Below are positions 1 through 7,668 of a stretch of 45,219 nt of DNA, piece by piece. Position 1 is the first letter of the stretch; every line of letters starts with the position of its first letter. The position numbers and the translations under genes are program-made. Origin of the DNA: Porticoccaceae bacterium (GTDB taxonomy: Bacteria > Pseudomonadota > Gammaproteobacteria > Pseudomonadales > Porticoccaceae); assembly GCA_017858135.1 (NCBI GenBank), contig JAFMBY010000009.1:1-45219 (forward strand), in the 5' to 3' direction. The notes beneath the pieces are model-generated. The model did not search any database. It had not been told where the DNA came from and saw only the letters and a list, made by a program, of their open reading frames with translations.

Positions 1-13
1 GTAGTCTTGGCGC

Positions 14-415
14 ATGAAAAATAATGACTTTGCAGAGCTGTCCCATGAAGAGCTGGTTCACCAAGAACCCACGCGCGAGCAGAGAATTTATCTGGCATTG
101 GCCGCAGTGCCCTGTGGCAAAGTGGTAACCTATGGCCAACTCGCCGATCTGGCCGGACTGCCGAGAGCGGCGCGACTGGTCGGGCGCACCCTTCGCCATT
201 TACCCAAAGGGACCCAGCTGCCGTGGCATAGAGTGATCAATGCCGGCGGCAAAATAAGTCTTGCTGAGGATTGCCCCAGTGGTCAGCTGCAGCGAGCGCG
301 CCTGCACGAGGAAGGAATTGTTTTCAACAATAGCCGCATCAGCCTGCGGCAATACCGATGGCAACCGCAGATAGCAGCAACAACCAGTCGGCGACAGGAT
401 AAAGAATCTCAATGA
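14..415 (+). CDS. Alkyltransferase-like (ATL) DNA repair protein, MGMT family
   Basis: The 133-aa protein has the DNA-binding domain of O6-alkylguanine-DNA alkyltransferases: a TYGQLA segment near residue 40, the arginine finger in AARLVG (R54), and the active-site loop. That loop reads PWHRV (W71) where true methyltransferases have PCHRV. Loss of the acceptor cysteine for Trp defines ATL proteins (E. coli YbaZ/Atl type). In known members they bind and flip O6-alkylguanine without removing the alkyl group and hand the lesion to nucleotide excision repair. The length fits the family (about 100-130 aa). The stop overlaps the next start in an ATGA, so it is probably cotranscribed with the permease gene. 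The function is inferred from the family; the Trp replacement is seen directly. Confidence 0.9.
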   Translation: MKNNDFAELSHEELVHQEPTREQRIYLALAAVPCGKVVTYGQLADLAGLPRAARLVGRTLRHLPKGTQLPWHRVINAGGKISLAEDCPSGQLQRARLHEEGIVFNNSRISLRQYRWQPQIAATTSRRQDKESQ

Positions 416-1674
416 GTTCAGCGACGATAAAACAGGCACTGCTCAACCGCCGCATGTTGATCTGTATTTTTACCGGCTTTGCCTCAGGGATGCCACTGTA
501 TTTATTGATCTCACTGGTGCCCGCCTGGTTGCGCTCGGAAGGTGTTGGACTCAAGGAGATCGGTTTCTTTGCCCTTATCGGTCTACCCTACACGTGGAAA
601 TTTTTCTGGTCGCCGCTGCTTGATCGCTATCATTTACGTCTTCCGGGCTTTAACGCTGGTCTGCGCCGCAGCTGGATGCTGACAACACAGGTCGCACTGC
701 TTTTTGCCATTGCCGCGCTGGGCTTTTTTGATCCCGACACTGAGATCTGGAGCATCGCCTGGCTGTGTCTGTTGATCGCCTTTTTAAGCGCCACCCAAGA
801 TATTGTTCTCGACGCCTACCGTCGACAGATACTGCCCGACCACGAACTCGGCCTGGGTAATTCTATTCATGTTAATGCCTACCGAATTGCCGGATTGGTA
901 CCCGGATCGCTGTCGCTGATATTGGCCGATAGCCTGCCCTGGCAGTCTGTATTTATGGTCACCGCAGCCTTTATGGTGCTCGGCATTGGGCTAACCCTGA
1001 GCATCGACGAGCCGCAAGCCGATAGCCGTCATCCCACCACGCTCAACCAGGCGATTGTCGAACCGTTTAAAGAATTTTTTTCCCGTCAGGGGGTTCAACA
1101 GGCCTGTCTGATTTTGGCGTTTATGCTGCTTTATAAACTCGGCGATAGCATGGCGACCGCTCTGGCGACGCCCTTTTATTTGGATATGGGTTTTAGTAAA
1201 ACTCAGATTGGTCTGGTGGCCAAACATGCGGCGCTGTGGCCAATGATTATCGGTGGTATTCTCGGCGGCATCATGATGCTCAAGATCGGTATCAACCGCG
1301 CACTGTGGTTGTTTGGTATGGTCCAGATCGTCTCTATTCTTGGCTTTGCGGTACTTGCCAGAGTCGGTGAAGGCCTGTGGTTGTTAGGACTGGTGATCAG
1401 CTTTGAATATCTTGGCGTCGGTCTCGGCACCGCCGCCTTTGTCGCCTTTATGGCACGCTCCACACACCCGGCCTTTGCCGCCACGCAACTGGCACTGTTT
1501 ACGGCGCTGACCGCGGTACCGCGCACTGTTGCCAGCTCAGTCACGGGTATTATTGTCGAAGGCGTCGGCTGGGAGAACTTCTTCTATCTGTGCACCGCGC
1601 TGGCCATTCCCGGCATGCTTCTGCTGTTAAAAGTCGCGCCCTGGAATCACCGCGAAAACACCTTAGCGCATTAA
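412..1674 (+). CDS. ampG: AmpG-family muropeptide MFS permease
   Basis: This 420-aa, very hydrophobic protein has about 12 predicted membrane segments and the AmpG-type N-terminus (FASGMPLYLL, then GLPYTWKFFWSPLLDR around residues 60-75). AmpG imports GlcNAc-anhydroMurNAc peptides from the periplasm for cell-wall recycling, and in many Gram-negatives it feeds the AmpR/AmpC induction signal. It is shorter than E. coli AmpG (491 aa, extra C-terminal helices), closer to the compact AmpG type. The start overlaps the ATL stop by 4 nt. The stop overlaps the convergent ampE stop through a shared TTAA. Lying beside ampD and ampE, whose products act on the same recycling pathway, supports the call. 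A related sugar or peptide MFS transporter is the main alternative. Confidence 0.85.
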   Translation: MSSATIKQALLNRRMLICIFTGFASGMPLYLLISLVPAWLRSEGVGLKEIGFFALIGLPYTWKFFWSPLLDRYHLRLPGFNAGLRRSWMLTTQVALLFAIAALGFFDPDTEIWSIAWLCLLIAFLSATQDIVLDAYRRQILPDHELGLGNSIHVNAYRIAGLVPGSLSLILADSLPWQSVFMVTAAFMVLGIGLTLSIDEPQADSRHPTTLNQAIVEPFKEFFSRQGVQQACLILAFMLLYKLGDSMATALATPFYLDMGFSKTQIGLVAKHAALWPMIIGGILGGIMMLKIGINRALWLFGMVQIVSILGFAVLARVGEGLWLLGLVISFEYLGVGLGTAAFVAFMARSTHPAFAATQLALFTALTAVPRTVASSVTGIIVEGVGWENFFYLCTALAIPGMLLLLKVAPWNHRENTLAH

Positions 1675-2612
1675 CTGATCAGCACAAGCAGCGCAATCAC
1701 CACCAACCATCCGGTCATCGAGCGTCGAAACAGCGCAACCATTTCCGCAACCTGAAGAAGGGCTGCCGTGTCATCGGCTGACTTATCAACGTCTTGAGGC
1801 GCAGCCTCTTTCGCCAGCGCACCCAACACACAGCGGCGCAGGACGTCAGCAGTAGAAGTTTTGGTACAAAAGACCAATTCCTTTAGCCGCGCAGTGGCCT
1901 GGGAGAAGTCACCCATCAAACCGAGCGTTAAGGCCAAAAAGCGCGCCGGAAGCCACTCCAACATCCACAACAATTGATTCGCGCCACTGCAACTGAGGTC
2001 TGTGTCGGTGGCCTGTTCTTCAGCGCTAATATTTTCGTCTGCGCTAGTTTGCTCTACCTGGCGCGCAAGCATAGCGTCGGCATCCAATTCCATATCGCCG
2101 TGTAGAGCCAGTAAACGATAGGCTAAGGCAGCCGGTGCACCGAGGAAAAAGAACCAAAATACGGCGGCAAAAGTGCGTTCAAACAGCCGGTAAGGTAAGG
2201 CGCTGGTGAGTTCTCGGTAGAGTCCTTCTGCGCTGTTAGCCGAACTGGCGCGGTGGCCAATATTAAACACTGCCGCATCATGAAAAGCGGCCTGTAGGTC
2301 GCTGCGTTCAATATCTGACTCCAAGACCTTTATTTGCGCACTGAGATCGCCGCGACCAAAGCTGTAAAGCAAGACAGCCAACTCGAGCAGGAACACCAGT
2401 ACGCCGTTGCCGAGGTTAAGTAGCACAAGCTGCAACAGCGCAACTGGCACCAGCACATAGACGAGAATATTAAGCCTAGCGCCGCCGGATGCCGGCACAA
2501 ACTTGGCGACTGCCGAATGCCACTTCTGCACCCACAGATCGCGCTGAATAAAGGCAAGCTGGGCGTTGCTTTCAAGCACTGCGATGGCGATTAAAACAAT
2601 TAAAAAATGCAC
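1671..2612 (-). CDS. ampE: AmpE-like inner membrane regulatory protein
   Basis: The 313-aa membrane protein starts with a hydrophobic helix (MHFLIVLIAIAVLES) and has further hydrophobic segments near residues 45-85, 150-170 and at the C-terminus (WLVVIALLVLIS). It lies 43 nt downstream of ampD on the same strand, as in the classical ampDE operon. AmpE is an integral membrane protein of unclear biochemical role, linked genetically to beta-lactamase induction and distantly similar to CobD/CbiB. It is somewhat longer than E. coli AmpE (284 aa), with an acidic, low-complexity loop around residues 185-205. Its stop codon overlaps that of the convergent ampG gene. Confidence 0.88.
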   Translation of the reverse strand: MHFLIVLIAIAVLESNAQLAFIQRDLWVQKWHSAVAKFVPASGGARLNILVYVLVPVALLQLVLLNLGNGVLVFLLELAVLLYSFGRGDLSAQIKVLESDIERSDLQAAFHDAAVFNIGHRASSANSAEGLYRELTSALPYRLFERTFAAVFWFFFLGAPAALAYRLLALHGDMELDADAMLARQVEQTSADENISAEEQATDTDLSCSGANQLLWMLEWLPARFLALTLGLMGDFSQATARLKELVFCTKTSTADVLRRCVLGALAKEAAPQDVDKSADDTAALLQVAEMVALFRRSMTGWLVVIALLVLIS

Positions 2613-2655
2613 TCTGAACCTCTGTGGTTAGTTGAGCTGGTTATCTGAGAAGAGT

Positions 2656-3198
2656 TTAACTCAACAGTTTTTTGTAACGTTGCCATTCGAAGGCTTCACC
2701 CGGATCGGTTTTGCGTCCCGGCGCGATATCGCTGTGGCCGACAATTCTATCTCGATTAAGTCGCGGATAGTGTTTTAGCAGCAGCTGCGTGACCGATGCC
2801 AAGACTTCATACTGGCGCTCAGTGTAGAGAATATGGTCGGCCCCTTCCATTTCAATACCAATCGAAAAATCATTGCAGTTATCGCGACCGTCAAACTGCG
2901 ATACCCCCGCATGCCAAGCGCGTTGATCAAACGCGGCAAACTGAGTGATATGGCCGAGGCGATCAATAAGCAGATGAGAAGAGACCCTGAGATGACAAAT
3001 CTCGGCAAAATAATCATCGCCAGCCGGGTCGAGGCAGTTGGTAAACAACTCACCGATATGCGGCCCACCAAACTGATTGGGCGGCAGACTGATATTGTGA
3101 ATCACCAGCAAATTGATATCGCCGACGTCTGGGCGTTGATCAATATTTGGCGATGGCATCTGAGTGGCGCTGCTTAACCAACCGTTATCTATCTGCAT
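2656..3198 (-). CDS. ampD: 1,6-anhydro-N-acetylmuramoyl-L-alanine amidase AmpD
   Basis: The 180-aa amidase_2 protein has all zinc ligands of AmpD at the reference positions: H34 (LLVIHNISLPP), H154 (IVGHSDIAPG) and D164 (RKTDPG), plus K162 and the acidic IGIEMEG segment near 115. Cytosolic AmpD cleaves the lactyl-L-Ala bond of anhydro-muropeptides imported by AmpG and so keeps the AmpR inducer low. No signal peptide is visible, which separates it from periplasmic AmiD/AmpDh paralogues. It starts 12 nt after the DUF1631 gene and is followed by ampE, so it is part of a three-gene operon. Length and motifs match full-length AmpD. Confidence 0.96.
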   Translation of the reverse strand: MQIDNGWLSSATQMPSPNIDQRPDVGDINLLVIHNISLPPNQFGGPHIGELFTNCLDPAGDDYFAEICHLRVSSHLLIDRLGHITQFAAFDQRAWHAGVSQFDGRDNCNDFSIGIEMEGADHILYTERQYEVLASVTQLLLKHYPRLNRDRIVGHSDIAPGRKTDPGEAFEWQRYKKLLS

Positions 3199-3210
3199 AA
3201 GAGCAATCTA

Positions 3211-5694
3211 CTAGCTTGCGACGGGCAACCCTTTGATCTGGGTAATGGCCTGTTTAATGGCTTTATCAAACAAATGTGAATTGTCTAACACGGTGACAGT
3301 ACCATTCAAAAGATCGACCGCCAACCGCGCTCGGTCGCGCTCTGCGATCATCTTGCCATTGTGGTCGACAAACACATATTTCCACGACGGCCCAACAATT
3401 CCTGCCAGCTTGCCGCGCTTGTGCGCCTTTATATCACCGCCCAATTCAATCCAGCAACCCTTTTGCATCGCCATCAGCCTGCTCTGCGCGACGCTATCAA
3501 TGGTTTCGGCATCATGCACTAGCTGAGAAATATTTCTGCCGGGAAGCTCTGTTTTAACCGCTGACATCAGTACGCGGGTGACCTCGTCAACGAGTTTACG
3601 TTCTGCCTGCCGGCCCGATTTACGAAATTGGGTGATTTTTTTTGCCCATTTGCGCTTCACCGGCGCGATCTCGGTGACGGCTGCTGGTTGCTGCGGGCAT
3701 TCAGCAATACCCAGCGCTTCACTGAGCTGTTCAATCTGCAGGCTGCGCTGCGCAATATCAGTGGAAATATGACCGAGCCGAACATCAATATGGCGAATTA
3801 ATTCGTGACGGTACTTGAGATCGTTGGTGCTCGGTTGGCGGCGCGCCAAATAGAGCAGATTATCCAACAATTTGATGCCTACCTGCCAGTCGGCACCGCC
3901 CTCACCGTCTCGTTGATGCGCCATATGCAGCACCACGCACCAACTCCGCTGAACGAAATCAATCACCCCCTGAGGATGCTTTTTTCCGACCATGCGCTTG
4001 GCAATCTCTTCCTCAACCCGTGTTCGCGCCCAGTTGATTTTTTCCTGTGCCGCCACACGTTCAACTTCTTGCGCCTCAGCCTGCGACGTCGCGCGACGAT
4101 CGCGGTCAATAAGGCTCATAAACTCGCTGAGTATTTGCCCTAGATTACGCTCATCGAAGGACTCCGCCAGCATCGTCTCGGAGAGTGTCAGCATCTGCTG
4201 ATAAATTTGATTGTCTTCGCAATCGCCCTGCTCGAGACCGATAGCGTATTTCGCCATTTCATTAAACAGTCGTCGTATGGGATGATTTTCCTGCTCGAGA
4301 ATTAACGGTTTTTTTAGCGCCAACTTAAGCATCGGAACCTCACAGCGGTTGATCACCTGCTGCACCTCCGGCGCCAGCACCATGGACTGACCAAAGCTGG
4401 AAAATATGTTTTCTACCACCTGAAAGACACTGGCATCGTGACGGTGCAGACGGCCGCCATTTTCCCCCTGATTCAATGCCTCAATGGATTTCGCCAGTTC
4501 GCGAGTGATCTGGCCATTGCTTGCCAACTCGCTACTGTGTGCCATTAGGTGATTGACGTGTTTATTGATCTCGGCAAACAGCTGTGGCTTATCCATGCAC
4601 GGACGACGCTGTTGTCGCGGACTATTCGCCGGCGTTGACCCGCCGGCACTGACTTGTGATGTCTGCAGCCCCTCAGCTGACCCCTGCTGCGCGTCGCGCT
4701 CGGTGTTTTCCAGCATGGAGGTGATCTTTGCCAACAGCTCAGTCTGAATACGGGTATTAGCAATTAACGCTTCATCGGCATAGGCCGGGCTATCCTCTTC
4801 AACCCGCTGCGCAATTGGGTGCTCAACTGAGTCCTCTGCAGGCGCACTGTATGACTCGGCAACGTCCTTTTCTGCTGCCGACTTGGCTTCGTTGTCTGGC
4901 ACATCGCCACTCATACATTCGTCGGCTGGGGACGCCAGCGACGGCTTTTCTATCATATCAACACCCGCTTTCTCGAGCTGATCAATAGCAAGGTTGAGCA
5001 TCTCGCCATAGTCCCTATCGAAGCACACCTGATCAAATAGCTTGATTAGCTCTAACTGGACGTCGGCCGCGACCATGTCACTTTTAAGAGAGCCTATAAA
5101 GGCCTCGAGCAGGGCATCTGGTGACAGCGGTAATGGACTCGGCTGATTGCCATCTGCCAGCAGCGACATAAAGCGACCTTCGATTTCACTCAGTTCGAGA
5201 CGCAATTCCTCACGCACTCGACTGGAACAGTTGTCCAGTGCAATGATTAATTCGAGGTCATCATGGCCGAGCAACTGCAGATTGTCGGCACCGCTGCGCC
5301 GCGAACGCAGAGATGCCCGCGCTGAATCGACCTGCCCAGTTTTGTCACCGGTTACACGCGCTGGTCGACGTTCGACCGCGGCATCCAAGCGCATCAAATA
5401 CCCCACTGCGGTGTCGCTGGTCACGCGCTCGATCTCAACACTCTGTTGTTTCAGTATCCGCTGCATATCCCTATACAGGACTTGCAAGCGATTGCTGTCC
5501 GCGCGGGCAATCAGCGCCGAAAAATGCTCATTGGCAAGTGGATAGAATTTTTTAAAGACGTTTGACAAATGCTGGCGGCAGAGCTGCCCCAGCGACTGCA
5601 CGAGCTGTTGCGTTGCCTGACTAGATCCGTTGCTCATTAAGCTTGCCATCCCTGTGGCGAGGTACTTTTCCGCTGGCTGACTGCGATTTTTCAA
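3211..5694 (-). CDS. DUF1631 family protein of unknown function
   Basis: This large 827-aa soluble protein is mostly helical, with a charged low-complexity stretch at about residues 250-370 (many Glu, Ser and Gln). The C-terminal part has the WIELGG...KLAG...YVFVDHNGK pattern, resembling the small beta domain that ends DUF1631 proteins. The biochemical role of the family is not established; homologues occur between nadC and ampD in pseudomonads (I recall PA4523 there), and the same slot is occupied here. It is the first gene of the minus-strand operon with ampD and ampE and is divergent from nadC. M1 is used as the start; M16 or M20 are possible alternatives. The family call rests on context and C-terminal motif, not on a database search. 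Confidence 0.8.
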   Translation of the reverse strand: MKNRSQPAEKYLATGMASLMSNGSSQATQQLVQSLGQLCRQHLSNVFKKFYPLANEHFSALIARADSNRLQVLYRDMQRILKQQSVEIERVTSDTAVGYLMRLDAAVERRPARVTGDKTGQVDSARASLRSRRSGADNLQLLGHDDLELIIALDNCSSRVREELRLELSEIEGRFMSLLADGNQPSPLPLSPDALLEAFIGSLKSDMVAADVQLELIKLFDQVCFDRDYGEMLNLAIDQLEKAGVDMIEKPSLASPADECMSGDVPDNEAKSAAEKDVAESYSAPAEDSVEHPIAQRVEEDSPAYADEALIANTRIQTELLAKITSMLENTERDAQQGSAEGLQTSQVSAGGSTPANSPRQQRRPCMDKPQLFAEINKHVNHLMAHSSELASNGQITRELAKSIEALNQGENGGRLHRHDASVFQVVENIFSSFGQSMVLAPEVQQVINRCEVPMLKLALKKPLILEQENHPIRRLFNEMAKYAIGLEQGDCEDNQIYQQMLTLSETMLAESFDERNLGQILSEFMSLIDRDRRATSQAEAQEVERVAAQEKINWARTRVEEEIAKRMVGKKHPQGVIDFVQRSWCVVLHMAHQRDGEGGADWQVGIKLLDNLLYLARRQPSTNDLKYRHELIRHIDVRLGHISTDIAQRSLQIEQLSEALGIAECPQQPAAVTEIAPVKRKWAKKITQFRKSGRQAERKLVDEVTRVLMSAVKTELPGRNISQLVHDAETIDSVAQSRLMAMQKGCWIELGGDIKAHKRGKLAGIVGPSWKYVFVDHNGKMIAERDRARLAVDLLNGTVTVLDNSHLFDKAIKQAITQIKGLPVAS

Positions 5695-5795
5695 TCACCT
5701 GACGCGTGGTTCAAGTATGGTCGATATTGAAACAGATCACCTGAGAAAATCCAATGCAAAATTACCCTGACAGCAAATAACTGGCTGAGCAATAC

Positions 5796-5804
5796 TGCTA
5801 TAAT
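5796..5804 (+). promoter_or_regulatory. Extended -10 promoter of nadC
   Basis: TGCTATAAT is a perfect extended -10 element (TGn plus consensus TATAAT), 66 nt before the nadC start. No good -35 hexamer lies 17 bp upstream, which extended -10 promoters tolerate. Transcription would start near 5811. It sits in the divergent gap between the DUF1631 gene and nadC. Confidence 0.6.
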
Positions 5805-5870
5805 CAGCCGCTAACGACTCTGCGCAGCAAGGCCGCCGCGCACCATATAACACTGACTACCGAGACACCC

Positions 5871-6740
5871 ATGGCCAGCATCGAACCCTCTCAACGCACC
5901 CAACCTTCCACGGCTATGCTCAAGGATATTCCCCACTGTGTTGCCCGCGCTCTGCAGGAAGATATTGGCAGCGGCGATATCACTGCGCAGTTAATCCCCG
6001 AACAGCAACAGGCCAGCGCGGTAGTAATCTGCCGTGATCACGCCGTGATCTGCGGGCGGCCCTGGGTCGATGAGGTGTTTCGCCAACTCGATAGCAGCAC
6101 CCAGATTGAATGGCATATTGACGAGGGCGATTCCGTGAGCCCCAACCAAACGCTGTTGACCCTGCGCGGCAATGCCCGCGTGCTGTTAACCGGCGAGCGC
6201 GCGGCACTGAATTTTTTACAAACGCTGTCGGCCACGGCCACCACCGCGCGTCACTACGCTGAGGCCTGCCTGAATAGCCCTATTAAAATTCTCGACACAC
6301 GCAAAACCCTGCCCGGCCTGCGACTGGCGCAAAAATATGCCGCTGCCGTCGGCGGCTGCCAAAACCATCGTATTGGCCTCTATGACGCGTTTTTAATTAA
6401 AGAAAACCATATCGCCGCCTGCGGCAGTATCGGCAAAGCCATTGCCAAAGCCCGCGAACTCGCCGCCGACAAACTGGTTGAAGTGGAGGTGGAAAGTCTC
6501 GATGAACTGCATCAGGCGTTAGCGGCCAAAGCCGATGTGGTGATGCTGGATAATTTTTCACCCGCCGATATAGACGCGCTCTCGTCGATCGATTTGGGCG
6601 CCACCAAAATTGAAGTGTCCGGGGATATTACCGAAGAAAAGCTTAAGGCTTATAGTCATGCCGCGGTGCACTTTATTTCATCGGGGAGTATTACCAAGCA
6701 TATTCGGGCAGTGGATTTATCGATGCGATTAATGGATTAG
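5871..6740 (+). CDS. nadC: Nicotinate-nucleotide pyrophosphorylase (quinolinate phosphoribosyltransferase)
   Basis: The 289-aa protein makes nicotinate mononucleotide from quinolinate and PRPP in de novo NAD synthesis, releasing CO2 and PPi. Family motifs are all present: [10 protein letters not shown] (108-117), [10 protein letters not shown] (142-151), [10 protein letters not shown] (161-170) and KENH (177-180), with the barrel strand VMLDNF further on. Length matches NadC (about 280-300 aa). It is a single gene with its own promoter, divergent from the DUF1631-ampDE operon, and ends at a strong terminator shared with convergent pilA. nadC next to ampD and pilin genes is a widely conserved gammaproteobacterial order. 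Confidence 0.97.
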   Translation: MASIEPSQRTQPSTAMLKDIPHCVARALQEDIGSGDITAQLIPEQQQASAVVICRDHAVICGRPWVDEVFRQLDSSTQIEWHIDEGDSVSPNQTLLTLRGNARVLLTGERAALNFLQTLSATATTARHYAEACLNSPIKILDTRKTLPGLRLAQKYAAAVGGCQNHRIGLYDAFLIKENHIAACGSIGKAIAKARELAADKLVEVEVESLDELHQALAAKADVVMLDNFSPADIDALSSIDLGATKIEVSGDITEEKLKAYSHAAVHFISSGSITKHIRAVDLSMRLMD

Positions 6741-6752
6741 GGTTTAAACGTA

Positions 6753-6778
6753 AAAAAGGCTCCCGAAGGAGCCTTTTT
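6753..6778. terminator. Bidirectional rho-independent terminator between nadC and pilA
   Basis: An 11-bp perfect stem (AAAAAGGCTCC / GGAGCCTTTTT) closes on a CGAA tetraloop and is flanked by an A run on one side and a T run on the other, so it works on both strands. It lies between the converging ends of nadC and pilA. Confidence 0.93.
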
Positions 6779-6799
6779 AAATAACCGCAGATTACGTAA

Positions 6800-7201
6800 C
6801 TAGCAAAGACCAACGGCAACACAGCTTCCTGTAGCAGCCCACTGGACCTGTCCATTAACAACAGTTGGCGTCAGGATATATGTAGCACTACCAAGGGCCG
6901 CTGTGGCTGTAGCAGTAATAACACCATTAAGGGTGATAACACTAGTTACAAAACCTGTAGCACCTAAATCGATAACGCCATTAGTGCCGCCATCTAAATC
7001 TGCTAAGGCAATCCCTGTTTGGACTCCTATTTCAACAGCCGCTTTTGGTGCGCTGGTTGCCAGAACAACCTCAGTAAACTGCGCTTTCTGAGTGTAAGTC
7101 TGATACGCCGGCAAGGCCACAGCCGCTAAAATACCAATAATCGCCACAACAATCATTAGCTCGATAAGGGTAAAACCACTTTGTTTTCTAGTCGATTTCA
7201 T
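6800..7201 (-). CDS. pilA: Type IV major pilin PilA
   Basis: The 133-aa prepilin has a short positively charged leader (MKSTRKQSG), cleavage between G9 and F10, and the class IVa helix [20 protein letters not shown] with Glu5 of the mature protein. PilD would cleave and N-methylate it, giving a 124-residue subunit for twitching, adhesion or DNA uptake. It is compact, and the only two cysteines (C127 and C133, at the very C-terminus) would enclose just five residues if bonded. The RBS GGAGAG lies 7 nt before ATG. A sigma-54 promoter about 60 nt upstream suggests PilS/PilR control. It diverges from pilBCD, as in pseudomonads. Confidence 0.95.
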   Translation of the reverse strand: MKSTRKQSGFTLIELMIVVAIIGILAAVALPAYQTYTQKAQFTEVVLATSAPKAAVEIGVQTGIALADLDGGTNGVIDLGATGFVTSVITLNGVITATATAALGSATYILTPTVVNGQVQWAATGSCVAVGLC

Positions 7202-7272
7202 TGTTACTCTCCATTAATTCAAAAATTGTAATTCCAGTTAACTGGCAAATGACTTTGCACGCTAAAGGGATA

Positions 7273-7287
7273 GCAATTGCTGTGCCA
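7273..7287 (-). promoter_or_regulatory. Sigma-54 (RpoN) promoter of pilA
   Basis: On the minus strand the sequence TGGCAC-AGCAA-TTGC has the exact -24 (TGGCAC) and -12 (TTGC) elements with the standard spacing of sigma-54 promoters. Transcription would begin near 7261, about 60 nt before the pilA ATG. In Pseudomonas aeruginosa pilA is RpoN-dependent and activated by PilR, so the position fits established biology. Confidence 0.88.
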
Positions 7288-7384
7288 ATTCATTTTTATC
7301 GTTTTATTTCAATAGCTTATGGTTTTTACCGGTTTTTTTAAGCCGATAAAAAGCTATAGTTTTCGCCGCAACCAGACATCGCTC

Positions 7385-7420
7385 TGTCAGTTTGTGACTT
7401 TTTTTGTCAGTCCGACTGTC
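7385..7420. promoter_or_regulatory. Possible PilR activator sites (TGTC repeats)
   Basis: Three TGTC(A) motifs lie at 7385, 7405 and 7417, with a TGTGAC variant between the first two. They sit about 100-150 bp upstream of the pilA sigma-54 promoter, the usual distance for an enhancer-binding activator. P. aeruginosa PilR is reported to bind repeated (C/G)TGTC motifs upstream of pilA; the match here is inference from short motifs. Confidence 0.4.
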
Positions 7421-7488
7421 ACTGTTTTAATCTTCTTTTTTATCCGCTTTATGTTTATGCCGGTGCTTTTCAAAAGCGTCTAGAGAGA

Positions 7489-7512
7489 ACTTAAATAGCC
7501 TGCTATTTAAGT
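7489..7512. repeat. Perfect 11-bp inverted repeat upstream of pilB
   Basis: ACTTAAATAGC and its exact reverse complement GCTATTTAAGT are separated by 2 nt. No T run follows on either strand, so a terminator is unlikely. The compact, near-symmetric shape is more like a dimeric regulator's operator. The protein that would bind is unknown. Confidence 0.5.
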
Positions 7513-7668
7513 GGGAACTGCCGAGTAGTCAGAGCGCCCATGCCAACTGTTTTTAAATAAAGTGTTATCTGGTTCACGCAATATTTTTACTTCTGTGGCG
7601 CTTAGCACAGCACGGCATAAACCTGCTGAGTAGACTTGGCGATACTGTTGATTAAGGATGATAACGCT

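Larger units (their letters stand above)
7202..7668. other. pilA-pilB divergent intergenic region
   Basis: This 467-bp region has no credible gene; the 62-aa ORF track entry here has no recognisable features. It holds the pilA sigma-54 promoter (7273-7287), a cluster of TGTC repeats (7385-7420), a perfect 11-bp palindromic repeat (7489-7512) and AT-rich runs around 7290-7350 that could favour DNA bending, plus the untranslated leader of pilB. Confidence 0.75.

Noticed and set aside
339-554. 71-aa minus-strand ORF over the ATL/ampG junction
   Set aside because: It is antisense to two well-supported genes, with no RBS or family resemblance.
7636-7668. TTG start of pilB
   Set aside because: The 11 extra residues have no PilB similarity; ATG 7669 with an upstream AAGG element fits better.
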